Below are positions 22,003-33,582 of a stretch of 64,000 nucleotides of DNA, one piece after another (positions within the stretch are counted from its first letter, which is position 1; each line of letters begins with the position of its first letter). The stretch is from Sepioteuthis lessoniana (Eukaryota; Mollusca; Cephalopoda; Myopsida; Loliginidae), in NCBI GenBank assembly GCA_963585895.1, contig OY757939.1, positions 22,488,371 through 22,552,370 of the forward strand, read 5' to 3'. Position numbers and translations under genes: made by a program. Under the pieces are notes generated by a model that was not told the DNA's origin, ran no database searches, and saw only the letters and a program-made list of their open reading frames with translations.

Positions 22003-22128
22003 AGAGGCTGAAGAAGACACAAATAAAGAATCGGCTCCATTTTCTACTGTTCGCCCAGAGGAAATCCCAGATGTCCCTGCTCCCAAATTTCTTTACAGAG
22101 GAAGTCCACAAGCTCCCGAGAAACAAAA
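22003..22128 (+). CDS. PPIG: RS cyclophilin, exon with conserved VRPEEIP motif
   Basis: The acceptor is TTTCAATATAG and the donor GTAAGA. It encodes EAEEDTNKESAPF, then STVRPEEIPDVPAPKFLYRG and SPQAPEKQK. PPIG and NKTR share VRPEEIPP-PENRFL at the same place after the Lys-rich linker. This confirms membership of this subfamily and excludes a generic cyclophilin. The role of the motif is not established; it marks the start of the disordered tail. A second AG lies two bases inside the exon start, but only the chosen one keeps the frame with the previous exon. Confidence 0.94.
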
Positions 22129-22373
22129 GTAAGACTTTTTTTGTTTGTTTTCATTTTTAAAAAATTTTAAGCTTTTAAAAAGAATGATTTTTTTAACATT
22201 TGTTAAACTTTATTTTTTGGAGGAGGAGGACTAATTTTTAAAAAATCTAAAAAAAAAGTATCTTTTAAATCTGTGATTAAATGTTTGTGAAAATATTTGT
22301 CAAGCCTAATATTTCTGGCTGAATGTTTTTTATTATAAGCTATGAGTGAGATATTTCAGGGATATCACATCAG

Positions 22374-22606
22374 ATAGAGTAATGGCCCGGGAGACCTAGG
22401 TTCAATCCCAGGTCGAGTCATACCAAAGACTTTAAAAATGGAACTTGATACCACCTTGCTTAACACTCAGCATTATAAGGTACGGTTCAAGGGTAAAGTG
22501 GAGCAATCCAGGGAATGGAGTAGCGCCCTCCCCTACACCTTGGTGTAGTAGCTATCGAAAAGGGAGCCTTCGGGTCACCCTCGACTATGGTCGCTAACTT
22601 TACTTT

Positions 22607-22612
<6 letters not shown>
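22374..22612 (+). repeat. SINE-B copy followed by (TA)n
   Basis: Only the first bases of the head are lost. It has GGCCCGGGAGACCTAGG, TTCAATCCCAGGTCGAG, CTTAACACTCAGCATTATAA and CTCGACTATGGTCGC, ending CTTTACTTTA. A pure (TA)n run of about 20 units (22611-22650) is joined to its 3' end. Confidence 0.88.
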
Positions 22613-22652
<40 letters not shown>

Positions 22653-22659
22653 GAATGAG

Positions 22660-23735
22660 CCAAGGAGGAAATCTAAGGGGTAGGAGTATCCAATATGAGG
22701 GCTCAATACTAACAGCTATTGATGTATAATTAATTTGGGATTAAGGGTACAACAACACTCAACATCTAGAGCCAGAAAATCTTTTATATAATGACAAAAA
22801 AAAAGTTGACTTTCTTGGTATTGTTATAAATCTATTTCAGGCTCTTACAAATTCTTGTAAATTTAAAGTTTAACTTATAAGCTTTATAAAAACCATCTTC
22901 AGATAAGATATTTAAAATTATAATTAAGTGTTATCATATTACTTCCAAGAATGGAATTTGAAAAAAATCCTTATTTTTATTTTTTAAATTGGAATTTATT
23001 TTATCTATTTATTAAACAAGAAAAAATTAGTAAAAGTTAAAGATATTGTATTTATTATTTTTTTTATATTTTTTCTATTTAAAAAAAAAAAATCAGTTAT
23101 TCCTAATTTACATGCTACAGAACATTAAAAGATTAAAAAACCAATCCCAGACAATTGTTTCTTAGTACACAACATTTTGAAAAATCTATAGATAAAGTTT
23201 ATACTCTACTTTTATGAAGACTTATGTTTAATCAATATTAAAAAATATAAGGAAAAATAATTGAATTGCAAAATTTAATTTTTTATTATTCAAAATATTG
23301 TAAGAATTTAAGTTATTTATATTAAGAAAATTTTGTAATTGAAATTTAAGCCAATCATAATAAACATAATTCATATGTAATTCACATATCTAACGTTAAG
23401 TTATTGTAATAAGTAAAGAATTAATCTGTAAAAGATTTTAACTAATAATTTAAAAAAAGAAATAAAAGATTTTAATGTTCTATTCTTAAGCTTGTGATTA
23501 TCTATAGTAAAAAAATGCTGTATTATTGGGATCCTTCCTACTTGTTAAGTCTTATTATTTAATCTTTCTTTTTTATTATATTTTTCTATTTTATCTTATG
23601 AAAATGTGTTTATATATTTTATCTATTAATTTTAATTGTATTCTATATTAGAGAATTATTAAATTGATTAATTCAAAATTCTATTTGTAAAGAATTATGG
23701 ATTGATATATAGAATTAAGAATATATAATCACTTA
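22660..23735. other. Very AT-rich intron stretch
   Basis: From about 22880 on, nearly all sequence is A/T homopolymers and AT mixtures. I found no exon, SINE block or terminal repeat. Confidence 0.6.
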
Positions 23736-23739
23736 ATAG

Positions 23740-23808
23740 TAAGTTGTAAAGTTGGTGACCTTAGTCGAGAGTGACCCGAATGTTCCCTTTTCAATAGCTA
23801 TTCTGCTA
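23740..23808 (-). repeat. SINE-B 3' fragment
   Basis: It begins GTAAAGTTGGTGACCTTAGT, then GAGTGACCCGAATGTTCCC and AATAGCTATTCTGCT, the reverse of the SINE-B end. Confidence 0.8.
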
Positions 23809-25416
23809 TATAGGCCAGCTTCACAGAGTCTTCACTCATGGTGGATATTGACATTTTTTTCACAACATTGTTTTAGTTGTGCAGTGATGTTTGGTGCAGT
23901 CGACCTTCTGTCACACAAGCTGATAATAGATGAAATTGTCTTCTGGTCTAGTTGTTGTTATTGGTCTACCAACACTACTTTTGGTCTTTTGTCTTGTTTC
24001 CTGATGTCTCCTATTAGTATAATCATGCTCAGTACTAAGGAAAAATGCTTTCAAATCAATTTATGGTGTTTAACTTGTTTCATTAGAAATAACACTTTTA
24101 GGGTGACCAAATTTTTGTGAGCTCAAGTACAGGATATCTAGTGGCTAAGGAATTTAAACAGTTAAGTTCAAGTGATAAGGAATATTAAATTTGATATCCC
24201 AGCGTAAACTGTGAACATGATAGGTATCTATCATCCCATTTATGAACATTTACAAAAAGAACAACTTGAGTGGGTTGCAATAATAAAATAAAAATACAAA
24301 AAGGCACTGCTCTTTTGGCTGGGGCTGTAGAATACGCTAACTGAACCTCTGCAGAAGATTAAGACCCCCATCCCCAACAAGGCCACCTGTTTGTCTTGGG
24401 TGGTGACCCAAAAGGTCTCGGGATGGAGACCTGGTGGCTGAGTAGGTGCATGATCTAGGTTCCATACCAACCATGTAACCTGCAACACTCCACTTTGGCC
24501 CTCTCTGGTCTAGATGGGTGGTCGGAGTGGCCCAATCCAATCAATCGGCTGGTCATGTCAGCCCTCCTTCAGATTTATATAATAATCTGAATGAGGACAA
24601 ATGGCTGTCGGGTCAATCATGCTGTGGTAAGACTCATAACTCTTTCTGCCCCTGAGCAATTAGTTAACTTGGGAACGAAAACTCTGGGACAAAAAAAATG
24701 TCAAACAACAGTATGAGTATACTGAATGTGTAGCCCTAGTGTTGCTAGGCGAATGGGTTTACCCCTAGGCACATCCCCGCATGGGGCCCCTTGGTGGGTG
24801 GGAAACATGTTCAATGAAACTCATAACCACTTTAGTGGAAAATATTTACAAACCCTAAGACTATAAAAAAATTAAAAAAAAAACAACAAAAAAGAACACA
24901 CTCTGATGTCTCCGACATCTGCTCAGAAGATGAACAATAACACAAACTGGAAAGCAGCAGCTTTCTAGAATTCATTATAATAGAATCAAAAGAAACACCA
25001 ATTACAAGTCTATCCCCTTCATTATCGAAAAGATACTCTCTGCCAACATTCTTTCTAGCATGGTGAAGAAATTAAAAACAGAACACTCTTAATACAAATA
25101 AAAAAAAAAAACATGCAGACTTTCTCCTAAAAATGAAAGTGTTCCACAATCTTAAAGTAAAAGCATACCCTCATAAAACATTAAACAAATCCAAAGGCAT
25201 AGTAAAAAGTGCAGAACTATCACTCTGTTCTATTGAAGAAATAAAAAAGAATTAAAAAAACCAAGGTGTACTGGAGGCAAAAAGAATAACATCCTGGTGA
25301 AATAACCAACCCATAAAAACCAATACATATATTCTCACTTTTGAGAAACCAAAAATATTAAAAGAAATAAAAATAGGCTACACTATTACCAAGTAGAGCC
25401 ATACATCCCTAACCCA

Positions 25417-25740
25417 TTGAGGTGTTATAGATATCAAAAATATGGCCATCATGAGGAACTGTGCAGAGGTAAGACAACATGTGTTCAAAAAGATCCAGAC
25501 CATCCCACAAATGAATGCAACAACAGCTTCAAATGTGCAAACTGTGAAGGAGACCATCCAGCATATGCTAAAATATGTGAAAAATGGAAAAAAGAAAAAG
25601 GAATTTTAATCATCAAACATAAACACAATATCCCTTACCAAGAAGCCAGAAGAATGATAGAAGCCAAATATCCGAAATTATCCTATGCCTCAGCCACACA
25701 AGGAAATCTAGAAAAAGAACAACAAGCAAAAAACCCTTAG
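25417..25740 (+). pseudogene. LINE ORF1 fragment with zinc knuckles
   Basis: The open frame reads MRCYRYQKYGHHEELCRG, then Cys-rich CNNSFKCANCEGDHPAY, a KICEKWKKEK block, IPYQEARRMIEAKYP and SYASATQ. This is the CCHC cluster and following region of jockey-clade ORF1 nucleocapsid-like proteins, which bind the element's RNA. One knuckle Cys is Tyr (CYRY rather than CYRC). Downstream, 25743-26270 continues as Thr/Lys/Asn-rich ORF1 C-terminus with frame breaks. The upstream N-terminal part (about 24890-25416) is too decayed to read. Confidence 0.85.
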
Positions 25741-26394
25741 AAATGCTAATACAAAAAATTCTAACTATAGGCCCTGATGACTGGCCCAAATTTGTCAAAT
25801 ACCTCATGCCTACTTTACTACCAATAACAAAACAAACAACCAACTGTCCACTAGAAACTAAGTCACTGGAGTTAACAAAAATAAATACTTCACTGATGAT
25901 ACCAACACAAAGCAATCAAAGAAAAAGCACAAATACACCTACAAAAACCAATGCTCTACCTCAAACAGAAGAACACTCCCAAACAACAACCATTGAAGAA
26001 AAATCTCTCCGGAAAACAATCCAAGAAATACCTAACTCAAACAAAATAACAAAGGAGATACCAAAGGAAAAGCCTAACAAAGAACAAGATAAAACTAACC
26101 TTAAAAACAAACCAAAAGACAGAAAAAACCTTGACTAAAACTGAGGACATAAAACTAAGATCCTCCTCAAAGCAAAGACCTATTTTCAAAGCAGAAAATA
26201 AATTTAAAACACTAGAATACATGGAAACCAACGATGAGCTTGATACTGAATCGGCAACAAATAACAAATCAAAATAACTACAAAAAAAAAAACAAACTCA
26301 AAAACAGTAAGCACTAAAGCTGAAAACCCCTCCACCAGCAAAAATCATAACACAAATGAACACCAACATCAAACAAACTAGCTCATCCAAAACA

Positions 26395-27080
26395 CAAAAT
26401 TATTCTATGGAACTGTCATGGCATTAAACCAAACTTCAACGAACTGCCACTATTTACCTTCAAGAAACATTCCTAAAAGAAAACAACAACCTAAAAACTC
26501 CAAACTATATCTCTACATCCACAATACAGGACATCGGGCCAATAGAGGCACATCGATTCTTGTAAGAAATGACATACCCCAAAGCCAACTTCCCATAAAG
26601 TCAAAATTCCAAGCAGTTGCAACACAAGTCATGCTACACAAAACTATCATAATCTGCTCTCTATACATACCTCCACATGAACAAATTAACAAAATTGAAC
26701 TTGAAAAACTAACTAAACAGCTCACTAAAACCTTCATCCTCCTAGACGACTTCAATAGTCATAGTACCTTATGGGGGAAGCCAACAAACAGACACAAAAG
26801 GAAGCAAAATCAAACAACTGATAAGCAATCAAAATCTATGCCTCCTCAATGAAAAAGAGCCCACACATATAAATCAAACAAATGGATCATCAAGTTCCAT
26901 TGACCTCACCATGTGTGACCCATCCAGCTTCCTGGACTACACATAGAGCAACTATGACGATGTATGTGGAAGTGATCATCATCCAATTATCATCCAATTA
27001 TCATCCAAAATAATATAATCACACATAATTACACTCCTAGATGGAACACAAATAAAGCAAACTGGGGAAAATTTCGTCAA
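26395..27080 (+). pseudogene. LINE ORF2 endonuclease domain, frameshifted
   Basis: The pieces read LWNCHGIK, LQETFLK, RANRGTSILVRNDIP, ICSLYIPPHE, FILLDDFNSHSTLWG and SIDLTMCDPS. They match, in order, the apurinic-like endonuclease of non-LTR retrotransposons. The usual GDFN is DDFN here. At least three frame changes are needed, so no active enzyme is encoded. Confidence 0.85.
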
Positions 27081-27629
27081 CTCTGCTCAATACAACTCAT
27101 AAAAAAGAAAAAATCCATACAATAGAAAAATTCACAGAAACTCTAATCACTATAGCGGAAGAATGTCTCCCCAAAAACTCAATCCCTAACAAAAAAAAAA
27201 AAACCTTGGTTTAACACAGAAAGCAAAAAAAGCAATCCAACAAAGAAAGGCAACTTTTCAAAAGAACCTATCACAAAAAAATATTGAATATAAACAAAAA
27301 AGAGCAAAAGCTCACAAAATAAAAGAAACTAAAAAGAAATGCTGGCAGGAATATATAAGTAAAATTAATATCTTTGCTAAACCTAAAACAATATGGAAAA
27401 TGGTTAGAAAAATCTCTGGAAAACATAATCCTCTCCCAATTAAACACTTTATAAAAAAACAGCAAAATAATAAAAAAAGGCAATAACCAATAAATTAGCC
27501 AAAATATTCTCAGACAATTCCTCATCTAAACACTACAGCAAACAATTTCAAATTATAAAGAAAAACAGAAAAATACAAAATAAATCTAAATTCAAAAAAA
27601 CCAAGAAGTATACAATGAGAGCTTCTCAA

Positions 27630-28640
27630 TGACAGAATTAAAAACTGCTGTTGAAAATCTCACAATTCAGCAGTAGGACGTGAAGTTCATTACAGCTTCC
27701 TAAAACAAATTCCTCAAATCCCTAGAACTCCTACTCAAAACATGCAATAACATTTGGACAGGAAAACAATTCCCTAGATCTTGGAAACCAGCTACAATAA
27801 TTCCTATACCATGAAAAGTATCAACCAATAGCACTTACTAGCTGCCTATGCAAAACCTTAGAAAGAATGTTAATCACGGTCTTGTCAGGTACTTTGAAAC
27901 TAATAATTTAATATCAAATAAACAATGTAGTTACAAAAAAAACGAGGTTGCATAGACCACTTAACAAACCTTGAAAGTTATATAAGAGAAGTCTTTATAA
28001 AAAAAGAACACCTCATAACCATCTTCTTTGATTTAGCTTATGACATTACATGGAAATTTGGTATTATAAAAGACCTACATGATCTCAAACTAAGAGGCAG
28101 ACTACCAAAATTTATTAAGAATTTTTTAACAGATAGAACCTTCCAAGTACGCATTGGATCCACTCTATCCAATTTAAAAAACCAAGAAGGTGTACTACAA
28201 GGCAGCATTCTATCAACCTCTCATTTCAATATCAAAATAAATAATATAATAAAAGAACTCTCACCTGACATATATGGATCTCTATATGTTGATGACTGCT
28301 TAATCGGCTATAAATCAAAATATATCCCTACTCTTGAAAGAAAACAATGCAGCATCAATAAAATCAGAAAATGGGCAACAGAAAATGGCTTCAAATTCTC
28401 AAAAACTAAGACAAAATGCATCCACTTCTGTAACCAACAAAAACTGCACAACAATCCAACACTTAATATCGAAAAAGAAAATATGCCATTTGTTGACCAG
28501 CATAAACACCTTGGACTTATATTTGACAAAAAAACTGAACTTCATTCCATACATCTACATAAAAACAAAATGCAATAAAGCATTACAACTCCTTCGTGTT
28601 ATACCCCATACAAATTGGGGAGTTGACAAAAACACTTAAC
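27630..28640 (+). pseudogene. LINE ORF2 reverse transcriptase domain, broken
   Basis: The readable core includes FFDLAYDITWKFGII, LKLRGRLPKFIKNFL, FQVRIGSTLS, EGVLQGSILS, SLYVDDCLIGY (YVDD near 28283-28297) and NGFKFSKTKTKCIHF, then HLGLIFDKK. This is the canonical motif order of jockey-type reverse transcriptase. The catalytic YVDD is intact, but flanking frames contain stops and indels. It is closely related in sequence style to the 39.4-41.0 kb copy. Confidence 0.87.
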
Positions 28641-28912
28641 TAAAATTATAACGATCCTTAATTCGATCCATAATAGATTACAGTAGCTTCATTTATCAAT
28701 CTGCAAGAAAATTTTACTTAATATCATTAAACCCTATTAATAACACTGGACTAAGACTGGTGGTAGGTGCTTTCAAAACAATTCTAGTAGAAAGCCTATA
28801 TGCTGAAGCAAATGAAACTCCCCCAAATCTCAGATGCAACAACTTGGCACTAAAATAATACACAAAATTAAAAGCCAACCTTGACAATCCAGCACACAAC
28901 AGCCCCTTTCAT

Positions 28913-28915
<3 letters not shown>

Positions 28916-28965
<50 letters not shown>
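28916..28965. repeat. (TA)n microsatellite inside the LINE
   Basis: Pure TA run of about 25 units between the reverse transcriptase and RNase H regions. Confidence 0.95.
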
Positions 28966-28968
<3 letters not shown>

Positions 28969-29194
28969 TCTTTTCCAACATAATGAAAATTCAATCAAAA
29001 CTTTCAGATTCAGAATGGAAGCTATCTACAGGGAAGCAGCCTAATAACTAAAATTCACAAAACAACTTTATTCAAAACACCACCCCTAGAAAATTATGAC
29101 CCCCAAAACTGACTTCAGTCTCTGTAAATACAACAAATAAAGCACCCGCCCAATAACATTCCAAGAAAAATTCCAAAAAATCAAAGTAAGATAT

Positions 29195-29870
29195 CCCAAC
29201 TATATCCATTTCTTCACAGATGGATCTAAACAAAATAATGACAACCAATGCAGCCATCATCAATAGAAAAATTCAAATTAAAAAAACGTCTTCCAAGAGA
29301 AACCTTGATTTTCATCACTGAGGTCTACGCAATAAACCTGGCACTTGACCTGATCACCAAGAGCAGGGACCCTAGACCCATAGTATTTTCTAACTCCCAA
29401 TCTGCTATAGTAGCAATCAAGAAAAAAAATTCAACAACCCTCTGATAGCAAAATTGCTCGTCAAATTAAACAATATCAATAACCAAAAAGAAACTATATT
29501 CTGCTGGATACCAAGTTAAATGGGAATCCAGGGAAACAAAATGGCGAACTCAGCAGCAAAAACAGCACAGAACAATCCACTCAACACGCACTTTAAAATC
29601 CCTTTCACGGACTTCAAAAGAACCATAAACATTTATACAAAATAAAAATGGCAGAATTACTGGGATAACTTCCAAAACAAACTATATAAAATAATGCCAC
29701 AAATAGGAAAATCACAAAAAAATCAACACAAAATGTCCAGAAAAGAAGTAACATTATCAAGACAAAGAATAGGACACTCCTACATTACCCATTCATACCT
29801 CCTCAAAAAAGGAGAGGGCCCTATATTGCATACCATGCTAGAAACCCTATACAATTAAACACACTAACCT
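29195..29870 (+). pseudogene. LINE RNase H and C-terminal region, broken
   Basis: It reads YPNYIHFFTDGSKQ (RNase H first Asp), then a decayed ALDLIT...IVFSNSQSA block and a degraded GNPGKQ (near GI-GNEKAD) block. The C-terminal blocks NPLNTHFKIPFTDFKR and RIGHSYITHSYLLKKGEGP follow. It lies just upstream of the 3' UTR, as in jockey-like elements that keep RNase H. Confidence 0.8.
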
Positions 29871-30183
29871 GAAACCAATACAACAAAAATATTACCTAAC
29901 AACAAACTTAAAACAAATTTTCTATCTAAAAAAAATTACTCAGATGCATAAAGGAAGTTCACATCTACAACAAAATTTTTGAATTTTCTACCAAAAAATG
30001 TTAAAAAAAAATACTTATAAAAAATGTGTTTAAACAAAAATATATTTTAAAAAATGTATATAGAAATACTTCTACAAAAGAAAATCTAAAAAAAAAAAAA
30101 AAATCAAATTCCATCACCAATTTATTTCAAGCAGCACTAAATGACCCTTTGAGGTTGGTATGCCATAAAAGAAAACAAAGGCA

Positions 30184-30184
30184 A

Positions 30185-30222
<38 letters not shown>
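30184..30222. repeat. (GT)n(TA)n microsatellite at the LINE 3' end
   Basis: The tract directly follows the LINE's terminal block, as other (TA)n runs here follow SINE ends. Confidence 0.9.
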
Positions 30223-30224
<2 letters not shown>

Positions 30225-30355
30225 CAGTGTTGGTTGTCACTAAATCACTTTGTGGGTTTGTGTTGAACCAAGTGCAATATAATATGGAGAGTACTAAATA
30301 TCTAGGATAGAGCTATTATATAATAATAATAGATAGATATATATTAGATATATTT

Positions 30356-30392
30356 AATTCATGGAATTTAGACAGTCTAAATTCCATGAATT
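30356..30392. repeat. Perfect 18-bp palindrome with 1-base spacer
   Basis: The arm AATTCATGGAATTTAGAC (30356-30373) is followed by A and its exact inverse (30375-30392). AT repeats and ATAATAAT blocks extend imperfect pairing on both sides to about 110 bp in total. Confidence 0.95.
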
Positions 30393-30676
30393 ATATATAT
30401 ATAATTATTAATAATAATAATAATTATATATACACACTTGTCAAACTCAATGCAATTCCTACTCAGCTACCCCTACTTTTCATAGTTTTTCTAATCTCAT
30501 TTTAACAAAAATTTGAAGTGATTGCTTCTCCTACCAGCAAATAATTTTGAGTGGGTTACAGTTTGTTGTAGGACTTTATCTGTAGTAGAGATATAAATAA
30601 GTGTTCCTACTCTCATTTTTTTTTTTTGTGTGTCAATGATTTTAATGTTTCTTGTTTCTGCCCCTTTGATGTTTAG

Positions 30677-30785
30677 GAACCCTTCTCCACCAAATCAAAG
30701 TTCACGTAGACGTACTGAGAGTAACTATGAAAGTCGGACAAAGTATTCCAGCACAGGACGTAAGATTAAAGGCAGAGGAAGCTTT
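30677..30785 (+). CDS. PPIG: RS cyclophilin, exon with GRKIKGRG motif
   Basis: The exon is bounded by TTGATGTTTAG and GTAAGT. It encodes NPSPPNQSSRRRTESNYE, then SRTKYSSTGRKIKGRGSF and ends on a complete codon (phase 0). S-GRKIKGRG is a strong PPIG/NKTR signature just before the TPPHW motif. The preceding 8.5-kb intron is the second largest in the window. It contains a near full-length degenerate LINE on the same strand, so the LINE is transcribed in sense as part of this intron. Confidence 0.94.
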
Positions 30786-31187
30786 GTAAGTATTCATACT
30801 TTCCTTCTATTTAGCAAATTATAATATATTTTTTTTCTTCTAATTTTTGTCTTCCAGTAGCACGATCCTTGAAAATAAAATCTTTTGTGACACATTCATT
30901 AAATTTTCTTAACTAAGCCTAATATATCATTTAAAATTTATATAAAAATAAATAATTTTGTGAAAAATTTAGCCTAGTGTGAATATATAAGGATTATTGG
31001 GGACATACTAAGTATCCCTGTACATCTTATAAAGTTCAAGCCTTCTAGATAAAAGTATTAGTTAAGTGGTTGTTGAGTTCACTCCTTTGTTTTGGTAGTA
31101 TTTGAAAGTCATACATTCTGATTCAGTGAAAGAGACAGACAACATTACTAGGACAAATTAGCTGATAGCAAATGTCTTCTGGGGTAG

Positions 31188-31665
31188 TGGAGTCACCTTA
31201 GCATAGTGGCTAACATGCTGGACTGTAACGTCATAGTAAGTAAGTTTGAACTCCATTTGCCCTATTACATTCACTTTCGGACTATCACCTATGTGATAGG
31301 TAAGTAAAGTTGACGACCTTAGTCAAGGGTGACTCGAGGCTCCCTTTTCGATAGCTACTACACCAAGGTGTACTCCTTTCCCTGGATTGCTCCACTTTAC
31401 CCTTGATCCCTACCTTATAATGCTGAGTGTTAAGCAAGGAGGCATCAAGTGCCATTTTTTTGTGTCTTTGGTATGATTCAACCTGGGATTGAACCCCGGT
31501 CTCCCGGACCATTGACGAACACTCTAACCATCATGCCAATCTTCCTTCCTCCTCCTAACCTATGGATTTAATAGCACCAATACTGTCCTTCTGCAAGGAT
31601 GGCTCTGTCATTAAATAACACATGAAAGTTGATATGCCATTAAACAAAGAAACTGAACCAAATCA
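31188..31665 (+). repeat. SINE-A copy split by a reversed SINE-B
   Basis: 31188-31299 is a SINE-A head (AGCATAGTGGCTAACATGC, TTTGAACTCC, TTCACTTTCGG). 31546-31665 is its remainder (CTATGGATTTAATAGCACC, CATTAAATAACACATG, TTGATATGCCATTAAACAAA). The middle is SINE-B on the opposite strand. Confidence 0.88.
31300..31545 (-). repeat. SINE-B copy nested in SINE-A
   Basis: It is full length in reverse: GTAAAGTTGACGACC, CGATAGCTACTACACCAAGG, GGATTGCTCCACTTTACCC, ATAATGCTGAGTGTTAAGC, GGATTGAACCCCGGTCTCC and CGAACACTCTAACCATCATG. Its position shows that SINE-B was active after this SINE-A inserted. Confidence 0.9.
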
Positions 31666-31974
31666 AGCTATATTCTAGCATAGGATGAGAACTAGGATTC
31701 CAGAAGTGTACCAACTACAAGGCACCAGAAGGACTTCTCATGAAAGTGTAATGGTATATGAACTAGTCGTCTCACAGATCAATTACAACAGAGTAGTGAA
31801 TTCTATCTTCACTTGGTGCTTTCTATTTGTGTTCACATATAATATTTAAGCTACTCTTACTAAATAACAGGTACAATGGCTAAAACATAGTGACTGTGAC
31901 AACAAAAATGGGGACACTTGTCCTAGTTAGTCAGTGTATACAAATTGCATCACATTATTACTTTGTGAAGATTT

Positions 31975-32826
31975 TTTTTTGACTGTATCCTCTGCAAAGG
32001 GCTAATACTCCTCTAAAATGAGGTGTCTTGGCTATGACACTAAACTGAATTTGGTAGTGAGCCTCTAGTTTTAGAGATCCTGGAGGAGTGTAGGATATAT
32101 ATTTACCAACTCCTCCACATGGATAGAATGTGACACAAGGTCAATTTTATTTTTAACAGTATTGAACAGGTTTGAATTCAAAATTTTCCTTCTCTTGGAC
32201 CGGTTACTCTACCAAGGTTAAAGAGACTAGTCTGACCTACTATTTATTCATAACTGGAGCTTGAATAATTGGATTCATACCTTTTCCTTGTGTATTAGCG
32301 CTATCTGAAATACATCCAGCATTTGAACTTTGGTCACCATTCTATTTCCTATGGTAGTAACCATTACTCCAATAGAGAGGAGTGTAGAGTACCCCTTTAC
32401 TACTATTGCTCTCTGGTCTTGTCTACCTATTAAGGTTCCATCTATAGGACAAAATGATCTATTTAAAAATTATTTGTATTCATTAAGAATAATTTGTCAT
32501 AACTGTAAATTGTTTGTATTAAAAATAGTTACTTGAAGTTATAAGTATTTACTAAGAATTATTATTAGTTACTTAAAATCATATAACTGTGCAAACAAAT
32601 AACTATTATTAAGTAGAAATAATAAACTTGAAACCATATGATTATTAGTATTAGGAATACTTGAAACTATACAACTGTGTGTAAATCATTTCTATTGGAG
32701 AGGAATATTTGATATTACTGTAAAAAGTTTTAAGAAACAGCTTGTAAATATACAATGAATGCAATTGCTTAACCTCTGGGCATAAAATAACCCTAGGCAG
32801 ATTGACATGCCATTAGAATTAATCAA
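31975..32826 (+). repeat. LH element, long form, interrupted by SINE-C
   Basis: The head is at about 31980-32093 (CTGTATCCTCTGCAAAGG, GACACTAAACTGAATTTGG). The middle resumes at 32377 (GTACCCCTTTACTACTATTG), followed by a degenerate internal repeat with TTACTTGAAA-CATATAACTG motifs (about 32480-32720) and the terminal CATAAAATAACCC...AATTAATCAATCA. There is no coding capacity. Confidence 0.82.
32094..32376 (-). repeat. SINE-C copy with 11-bp target duplication
   Basis: GAGGAGTGTAG flanks it at 32083-32093 and 32377-32387. Inside, in reverse, are TTTACCAACTCCTCC, TGACACAAGGTC, TTGAATTCAAAATTTTCC, GGATTCATACCTTTTCC and GCATTTGAACTTTGGTC. Confidence 0.88.
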
Positions 32827-32887
32827 TCAAAAAAGGTCAATTATCAAAAAAATGATTAAAATTCATTTTGATATCATTTCATATGTA

Positions 32888-33173
32888 CAGGGTATTTCTG
32901 AAAAATTGATGTCATCTTGAAATCTAATTACTTGACCAATAATTATTCAAATGATCTTAAATTTTGATATGTATAGAAACAACTCATATTTTCTGTTTAA
33001 TGTTTAAATGCCTTTTCTTTTCCAGTGATTGGCATTTCTATACCTGAAAAGAAAAAAAAACATTAAACATAGAATTTTGAGTTGTTTTTCTAAACATTCT
33101 ATTAAAATTTGAAATCATTTGAATGAGAATTAGTCAAATTATTAAATTATATCAATATTTCTGAAACACCCTG
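32888..33173. mobile_element. Foldback MITE (Tc1/mariner-like ends)
   Basis: It is bounded by TA at 32886-32887 and 33174-33175. CAGGGTATTTCTGAAAAAT at the left pairs with the inverse of the right end (ATTTCTGAAACACCCTG). Complementarity with indels continues for roughly 120 bp per arm, meeting near 33040. The whole 286 bp could fold into one imperfect hairpin. No coding sequence. Confidence 0.85.
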
Positions 33174-33582
33174 TATATTAAAAATGACTTTAGTTATGTT
33201 ACTACTATTATAAATAGGTTTGATTTGTTTATTGGGTTTAATTGCATATCAACCATTGTGGGTTATTTAATGCCAAATCTTTTTTGTGTATATAAATTAT
33301 CATTGAATAGTTTTTGATAAATATTTTTACCAAGGAGTTGTCAGGACAAAAGAAAAAGGTTAGTTGATAATTTTTCTTCATAGATGTATGCTTTGTAAAT
33401 GCCCGTTTTTTTAGGTTTATATATATATATATAGCTTTGTGATAGATTATTTTGTTGATTTCAACATTTTCAAATAGTTTCTTTATATTCTAAAAAAAAA
33501 AACTATTATAATTAATTATTGCAGTAGTTTTAGAAATTGTTTACTCAATAATGATAATTTATTCACCTTGTCAAATGGTCAA

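Larger units (their letters stand above)
24308..30182 (+). mobile_element. Jockey-like LINE, near full length, degenerate
   Basis: The 5' UTR (about 24308-24880) begins with a GGCTGGGGCTGTAGAATAC head and carries G/C-rich hairpin sequence near 24733-24790. ORF1 has gag-like zinc knuckles. ORF2 shows endonuclease (about 26395-27060), reverse transcriptase with YVDD (about 27630-28600), RNase H (about 29195-29560) and a C-terminal RIGHSYITHSYLLK block (about 29770). Many frameshifts and stops break it, and a (TA)n run sits at 28916-28965. The 3' end has a TAAATGACCC...TTGGTATGCCATAAAA block, shared with SINE-A and LH tails. It lies in sense in the gene's intron. Confidence 0.88.

Noticed and set aside
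22880-23735. Mitochondrial insertion (NUMT)
   Set aside because: AT content is suggestive, but no recognisable mitochondrial coding or rRNA motif was found.
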